A stretch of DNA of 64,000 nt from Nevskia soli DSM 19509 (lineage in GTDB: Bacteria > Pseudomonadota > Gammaproteobacteria > Nevskiales > Nevskiaceae): positions 1-64,000 of the forward strand of contig NZ_JONR01000030.1 in NCBI RefSeq assembly GCF_000711955.1, read 5' to 3'. The notes below the pieces were generated by a model. That model was not told the DNA's origin, did no database searches, and saw only the letters and a list, made by a program, of their open reading frames with translations. A program made the position numbers and the translations under genes. This document shows, piece by piece, positions 58,083-64,000 of the stretch; position 1 is the stretch's first letter, and the number at the start of each line of letters is the position of its first letter.

Positions 58083-60434
58083 CTACTCCGCCATCTTTAA
58101 GGCCGTGACCAGATCGAGCCGGCCGACGCTGCGCAATATGTACACTGCACAAACTACGGTCGTCCCCGCCACTACCGCGGCCGCCCGCGCGTAGGTCCGC
58201 AACCCGATCACCAGAGGGATGCGGTACAGATCGGAGGCCAGCGCCTCCGCCAAGTAGGCGCACAGTGCATGCCCCAGCGCGAGCCCCAAAGGAATGGCTG
58301 CCAGCGTGAGCAGTACGATCTCGCCGACCAGCAAGGCGCCCGCCTCACCTTGGGTAAAGCCGAGAACCCGCAGGCTGGCCAGTTCCCGTTCGCGCTCCGA
58401 CAGCGTCGTGCGCATGCCGTTGTAGATCACCCCGACAGCAATCACCGCGGCGAGCACCAGATTGACGGCGTTGTAGATCAATATGTTCTGGCCCATGGTG
58501 TCCTTGAAGCTGTCCAGCGCTACGCGCCGGTTCATGACGCCGGCCACCCGCGGCCGGCCCTTGAGTGCCGCGTACACTTCGTCGAGTGCGCCGGCATCCA
58601 CCTGCAGGAACGCACCTGATACGGCGTGGCCCTCTTTCAGCCAGGCATTGAGCAACGGCAGCGAGGTATAGGCGGAATAGCCAGTCAGATCGTGCACCAG
58701 ACCGGCCACGGTCCAATTCCCGGCCGGACGGCTGCCCTGTAGCACCTCTACCTGGACAGCCTGCCCCTGTCTCACGCCGAGAGAGTCCGCAAGGTAGTCG
58801 GTCAGCATCAAGCCCCGATCCGGCAGTGCTTGCACGCGGTAGTCGCTGGAGAGCAAACGCAGAAGCGAGCCATCCGCCGCGAGCCCCTGCACGGCAAGGC
58901 GCTCGCTGCGATGTTCCGAGCGCAGCCGCACCGGCACGGCCCGGATCGGCTCTACCGCGCGCACGCCCGGGAGGTGCGCCAGCTCATGCATGCTGGACTC
59001 CGGCATCACGTCCGTGAAGGTCACGGTCAGATCGGCGCGTAGTGCCTGGCGAAACTGCACGTCGAGGATGGCGTTGATCGCATCCTCCATGAAGCCGCCG
59101 ATCATCAGGATGGCGCATGCCATGGCGATTCCGGTGGCGGTCAGGCCGCTCTTCATCGGACGCCGCAGGATGTTGCGAAGAATCATGCGCACGGAGGCCG
59201 ATAACAGGCGCCGCACCGCGCTCCAGTCGAGTACCGTACGCCGGTAGGCTGGCTGGGCCTGTGGGCGCATGCCCACCGCCGGCGGCAGCGCGGCCGCTCG
59301 CAGCACCGCAAACAGGGTCCCGCCAAACGCAGCCGCGCCGCTGACCAGTACGGCGGCTGCACCGACGGCGGGCTCGAACCGGAAACGCAGGAATGGATAG
59401 CGGAAGAAATGGCTGTACATGGAGGCCAGGCCGCTGCCCAACTCCGCACCCGCCCAGAGTCCCAACACCGCGCCAACGAGCACCACCAGAGCTACCAGTT
59501 GCAGGTAGTGGCGGGCAACCCGCCAGGTGCCATAGCCGAATGCCTTGAGGATCGCGATCTGGGTCCGTTCGTGCGCCAGCAGCCGCGACAGCACCAGGTT
59601 CAGCAGAAACGCCGCCACGCCAAGGAAGATCAGCGGCACCACGCGCGCCTGTGTATCGAGCTGGCGCAGCTCGTCGGAAAGGTAACGATGCGAGGTCTGG
59701 TCCGGGCGGAGGATGGCGCCCGCGCTGCCCCAGCGGCCAAGCATTCCGTCGAGTGTGTCGACCACTTGCTGAGGCACCGTTCCCAGCTCCAGCCTCAGCA
59801 CGGCATCATTGAAGGCGCCCTGCATGCCCTGCGCGGCTTCCACCGCCTTGCGCGGCATCCACAGCACGCCGTAACGCTTGAAATCCGGCATCACGTCGCC
59901 CGGACGGATCAGGTACACGAACTCCGGCGATAGCGCTATGCCGGTCACGACCAATGTTTTTCGGCGCCCATTGATGGTCGCGGTGAGCGGATCGCCCGGG
60001 CGCAGCTGGTGCGCTTCGGCGAAAGCCTCGTTCACCGCCGTTTCCCGCTCATCTTCCGGCAGCCGTCCGGCCCGCAGATAAAGGCGATTGAGTCCCGCCG
60101 CTTCTGGCAGCGACAGCACCAGCGCGCTCACCGGGTCGGTGAGGTCCGGCATGTCCAGCAAAGCCGCGGCGGCGACGCGGGTATCGACCTGCGCCACCCC
60201 CGGAACCTCGCGCATCTGCTGGGCAACGGCTTCCGGCGCACGCTTCAACGAAACGAATACGTCGGCGAAACGGCTGTCGCGGTAGAACGTCTCCTGGGTC
60301 AGCCGCAGGGAGTCGACGGTGGTGCGGCTGAGAACGAAGGTGGCAACGCCGCTGGCCATCACCAGACTGATAGCCAACAGTTGCCCGCGCAGCCGCCAGG
60401 CGTCGCGCAGCAGCTTTCGGTCGAGCGCGCGCAT
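58083..60434 (-). CDS. FtsX-family ABC transporter permease
   Basis: 783 residues. Two FtsX membrane units are visible: an N-terminal anchor (QLLAISLVMASGVATFVLS), a large extracytoplasmic region, then helices in VVPLIFLGVAAFLLNLVLSRLLAHERTQIAILKAFGYG and, near the C-terminus, LVLAAVIAVGVIYNGMRTTLSERERELASLRVLGFT. The LRVLGF and LKAFGY motifs couple to the ATPase. It may export lipids or peptides or shape the envelope; the substrate is not evident. It abuts the ATPase gene. Confidence 0.88.
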   Translation of the reverse strand: MRALDRKLLRDAWRLRGQLLAISLVMASGVATFVLSRTTVDSLRLTQETFYRDSRFADVFVSLKRAPEAVAQQMREVPGVAQVDTRVAAAALLDMPDLTDPVSALVLSLPEAAGLNRLYLRAGRLPEDERETAVNEAFAEAHQLRPGDPLTATINGRRKTLVVTGIALSPEFVYLIRPGDVMPDFKRYGVLWMPRKAVEAAQGMQGAFNDAVLRLELGTVPQQVVDTLDGMLGRWGSAGAILRPDQTSHRYLSDELRQLDTQARVVPLIFLGVAAFLLNLVLSRLLAHERTQIAILKAFGYGTWRVARHYLQLVALVVLVGAVLGLWAGAELGSGLASMYSHFFRYPFLRFRFEPAVGAAAVLVSGAAAFGGTLFAVLRAAALPPAVGMRPQAQPAYRRTVLDWSAVRRLLSASVRMILRNILRRPMKSGLTATGIAMACAILMIGGFMEDAINAILDVQFRQALRADLTVTFTDVMPESSMHELAHLPGVRAVEPIRAVPVRLRSEHRSERLAVQGLAADGSLLRLLSSDYRVQALPDRGLMLTDYLADSLGVRQGQAVQVEVLQGSRPAGNWTVAGLVHDLTGYSAYTSLPLLNAWLKEGHAVSGAFLQVDAGALDEVYAALKGRPRVAGVMNRRVALDSFKDTMGQNILIYNAVNLVLAAVIAVGVIYNGMRTTLSERERELASLRVLGFTQGEAGALLVGEIVLLTLAAIPLGLALGHALCAYLAEALASDLYRIPLVIGLRTYARAAAVVAGTTVVCAVYILRSVGRLDLVTALKMAE

Positions 60435-61185
<751 letters not shown>

Positions 61186-61196
<11 letters not shown>

Positions 61197-62289
61197 TTCC
61201 GGACTCCACCGCCGCCTGGCCAAAGAATCTCTGTTCGGCCAGATTGATCAGCAGGGCCAGTGCGGTGGGGCCGATGAAGATGCCGGCGACACCGAAGGCA
61301 AGCACGCCTCCGACCACACCCATGAACGTGAGCACGAACGGCAGGTGGCTGGAGCGGCTGATCAGGAAAGGCTTGATGACGTTGTCGACCGAGCTGATGC
61401 CGAAGAAGCCATACAGGCCCATGAACACCGCCCAGCCGCTGTCTCCTTGGCGCAGCAGCCACAATGCGGCACCACCCCAGATCAGCGGCGGACCGATAGG
61501 CGCCATCGACAGCACAAAGGTTGCAGCGGAGAGCAACGCCGGGTTCGGAACGCCGGCGATGGCGAAGCCGGCGTACGCGACCATGGCCTGCGCCAGTGCC
61601 GTTCCGACGACGCTGAACATCACGCCTGCGATGGTGCGCTGCGCCGTATCCAGCAGCGCCAGCGCGTCGTCGCCGCCAAGGCGGTGCGCCAACGAGCGCA
61701 GGCGGAGGGCGAGACGATCGCCGTCGCGGTACAGGAAAAACAGCAGTACCGCGGCGAGCAGCACCTGGCCGACACCCCGGCCCAAGGCGCGACCGGTCGC
61801 CAGTGCCGCCCGCCGCACCGGCTCCTCCAGGCTGGAGAGTAACTCGGTCATACGGTCGCCGCTGGAGCTGAGGTCGCGCAGCCATTCGCCAATCGTAGGG
61901 CCGACCAGCGGCACGGCGGTCAGCCAGCGCGGCGGTTCGCCCAGCCCTGCCGTCTGCCACTCCTGAATCAGGCGGGCCAGCCAGGTGGCGGCATCACCCA
62001 GGGACAGCACCAGCAGTAGCGATGGCACCATCACCGCCACGGCGACGATGATGCAGGCTACGGTGCCGGCCAGGCTGCGATGTCCACCTAGCCCGCGCAG
62101 CAGCCACGAGTACGCCGGCCAAGTGGTCACGGCGATGGCCAGCGCGAACAGGATTGCTGCTACGAAGGGCTCCAGTACGCTCCATCCCGCGTAGAGCAGC
62201 GCGAGCAACAGGGTCAGACGAATCAAGTGCTCGAATCGTGAGGGGATCATTTGACTCGTCTGGGGCTCGAGTGCTTGCGGATCGTTCAT
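61186..62289 (-). CDS. AI-2E/PerM-family membrane transporter
   Basis: 367 residues with about eight membrane helices. PerM-family features: LTLLLALLYAGWSVLEPFVAAILFALAIAV, the central amphipathic RDLSSSGDRM region, LLFFLYRDGDRLALRLRSL, MVAYAGFAIAGVPNPALLSAATFVLSMAPIGPPLIW and GVAGIFIGPTALALLINL. The family exports small molecules or ions; a role in quorum sensing cannot be assumed. It is located between the P-type ATPase and the ABC exporter. Confidence 0.9.
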
Positions 62290-62306
62290 ATGCCGCCCAG
62301 AAGGAA

Positions 62307-64000
62307 TCAGGGGTTACGCGGCGCGCTGTCGGCACTGGAACGAGCCGAGCGCCGCCCGGCCAATGGTGAGAGCCACGGTTTGCTGGCTTCAAGGCCATAT
62401 AGCAGAACGGCGCTTGCCCCTCCGCCGAGGAGCAGGTCATCCCAGTGAAGCATTCCGAAGCCAAACAGATGCCGCAATGACGGGATGTAGAGGACGGCCG
62501 CCAGCAACACCACCAGTATCGCCAGTCCGCGCCAGAGCGATGCGTTGGGGCGACGCACCGCTTCGATCAGGGGCGTGCTGAAGCTGCGGTTGATGAAGAT
62601 CAGGATCACAAAGGAAAATACCAGCGAGATGAAGGTGATGACCCGGACGTCGTCCTCCGGCAGGCCCGCATGGATCAAGGCTGTGTGGAAGCCGAATACC
62701 AGAACCAGAACAAGCAGACCTTGCAGCAGGCTCCAGGCGATCAGCCTTCCCGAAAGCAGCGGCTCGCCCGGAGATCTCGGCGGCCGGCTCATGACATCGG
62801 CCTCCTCCGGCTCGGCCTCGAATACGATCGAGCACACCGGGTCGATGATGAACTCCAGGAAGGCAATATGCAGCGGTCCGAGCACCACGGGCCAGCCCAG
62901 CAGCAGCGGGAGCAGCGCCAGGCCGGCGATAGGTACATGCACCGCCAGAATGTAGGCCATCGCCTTGCGAATGTTGTCGTAGATGCGTCGCCCCAGCCGC
63001 ATCGCCTGCACGATGGAGCCGAACTCGTCGTCCAGCAGCACCATCGCTGCGGCCTCCCGCGCCACATCGGTGCCGCGACCGCCCATGGCGATGCCGATGT
63101 GCGCCGCCCGGAGCGAAGGCGCGTCGTTGACGCCATCGCCGGTCATGGCGACGACTTCACCCGAGCGCTTCAGTGCTTCGACGATGCGCAGCTTGTGCTT
63201 GGGCATCACCCGGGCACAGACGGTGACCTGTTTCATCCGTTCACCGAGCTGTACATCATCGAGGCCGTCAATGTCGGCGCCGGTCAGCATGGCGCCCGCC
63301 CCGTCGAGGCCGGCCTGCGCCGAGATGGCCCTTGCCGTTGCCGGATAATCCCCGGTGACCATCACCACGCGGATGCCGGCTGCCCTGCAGTCCTTGATCG
63401 CTTGGGGCACCGTCGGCCGCACCGGGTCTGCCAAGCCGACCAATCCGAGAAAACGATGCGAGAAGTCATGCTGCGATTCCGGCCACTGCTCGCCATCGAA
63501 GCTGGCCTCCGCCACAGCGATGACGCGCAGCCCGCGGCCAGCCATATCTTCCAAGCTGGCCCGCAGCCGGACTCTCTCGGCCTCATCTATCCCGCACAAG
63601 TCGGCTACAGCTTCGGGCGCCCCCTTCGTCGCGACGATGCAGCGGGATTCGCCAGTTCGCTTCCACACTTGCGACATCGCGAGCAGATCAGGCGACAGCG
63701 GATATTCGTGCACGAGATGACCCACCGCGACGGGGCCGGCCAACTCAACTATGGCCTTGTCCATCGGGTCGGTCGGCTGCGCCGCGCAAGCCATGGCCCC
63801 GCGGCGCGCGAGCTGCTCGAAGGCCGCCGGCAGCGCCTGACCGTTTGCAATAACGCAGCTCGCATCGCCGACGCGCAGCTCGGCGACCAACATCCGGTTC
63901 AGCGTGAGCGTGCCGGTCTTGTCGGCGCACAGGACTGTCGCCGCGCCCAGGGCCTCGATGCTCGCAGCACGCCGCGACAACACCTGTCGCTCGGCGATGC
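62307..64000 (-). CDS. P-type cation-transporting ATPase, C-terminal part (5' end outside window)
   Basis: The frame is open to the right edge. The phosphorylation motif VLCADKTGTLTLNRM is near the start of the visible part, followed by the nucleotide-binding domain (SRCIVATKGAPE), the hinge VAMTGDGVNDAPSLRAAHIGIAMG and six C-terminal membrane segments including PLHIAFLEFIIDPVCSIVFEAEP. The acidic last helices and general layout fit P2-type calcium or Mg/Na pumps (PMR1/MgtA-like), not heavy-metal pumps. About 564 residues are visible, so roughly 270-350 are missing. Ion specificity is not determinable. Confidence 0.9.
   Translation of the reverse strand, partial: IAERQVLSRRAASIEALGAATVLCADKTGTLTLNRMLVAELRVGDASCVIANGQALPAAFEQLARRGAMACAAQPTDPMDKAIVELAGPVAVGHLVHEYPLSPDLLAMSQVWKRTGESRCIVATKGAPEAVADLCGIDEAERVRLRASLEDMAGRGLRVIAVAEASFDGEQWPESQHDFSHRFLGLVGLADPVRPTVPQAIKDCRAAGIRVVMVTGDYPATARAISAQAGLDGAGAMLTGADIDGLDDVQLGERMKQVTVCARVMPKHKLRIVEALKRSGEVVAMTGDGVNDAPSLRAAHIGIAMGGRGTDVAREAAAMVLLDDEFGSIVQAMRLGRRIYDNIRKAMAYILAVHVPIAGLALLPLLLGWPVVLGPLHIAFLEFIIDPVCSIVFEAEPEEADVMSRPPRSPGEPLLSGRLIAWSLLQGLLVLVLVFGFHTALIHAGLPEDDVRVITFISLVFSFVILIFINRSFSTPLIEAVRRPNASLWRGLAILVVLLAAVLYIPSLRHLFGFGMLHWDDLLLGGGASAVLLYGLEASKPWLSPLAGRRSARSSADSAPRNP

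Overview
The window is GC-rich chromosomal DNA with closely packed genes. The housekeeping genes (exonuclease III, RpoD, PurC, Rpe, TrpE), the YfhL ferredoxin, a phasin and AaeX/FUSC efflux genes suggest a gammaproteobacterium. A Nevskiales/Solimonas-like organism is my guess, not something the sequence proves.

Left part (1-27 kb), mostly ordinary chromosome. It opens with the 3' end of an IS110-family transposase. Next come a KstD-like flavoprotein, an AaeXAB-type aromatic-acid efflux operon with its NodT channel and a MarR regulator, and a divergent NmrA/LysR pair. Then follow a poly-serine-linked 5'-nucleotidase lipoprotein, a FecR-domain protein, exonuclease III, an HD hydrolase, gamma-glutamyltransferase, ferredoxin, FadD, a YihY/BrkB membrane protein, a phasin, a MAPEG protein, PurC, Rpe and TrpE. 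A trp leader peptide with three Trp codons lies between rpe and trpE. Two related palindromic repeats (16.9 and 22.9-23.1 kb) sit between genes.

Junction at about 27.08 kb. trpE overlaps the start of trpG by ATGA, but trpG keeps only its first six codons before the sequence turns into unrelated DNA. This looks like the edge of an inserted or rearranged segment.

Middle part (27.1-51 kb), accessory. YjdM and three small unknown or weakly assigned genes precede a complete RpoD-type sigma factor. Then two arms diverge from an AT-rich, palindrome-bearing gap at 36.2-36.3 kb. The left arm holds a ribbon-helix-helix protein, an RRM protein, a stand-alone ketosynthase-acyltransferase and a GNAT acetyltransferase. 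The right arm is 14 co-directional genes: a six-subunit hydrogenase-4-like membrane complex, ATP-type PEP carboxykinase, a second GNAT, a MaoC-like hotdog protein, three spermidine-synthase-like paralogues, a thiolase and a DUF2970 membrane peptide. The large subunit of the hydrogenase-like complex has lost all four cysteines that would hold the NiFe centre, while the small subunit keeps its iron-sulfur cysteines. It should therefore be an Ehr-type, proton- or sodium-coupled redox complex and not a hydrogenase. This locus is the best candidate for an undescribed system.

Right part (51-64 kb), all on the minus strand. An ApbE / PepSY-flavodoxin-reductase / DUF2271 / PepSY cluster looks like a membrane flavin electron-transfer module. 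It is followed by a tandem universal stress protein, a glycine-zipper lipoprotein, an ABC exporter (adaptor, FtsX-type permease, ATPase), an AI-2E/PerM-family protein, and the C-terminal part of a P-type cation ATPase that runs off the window.
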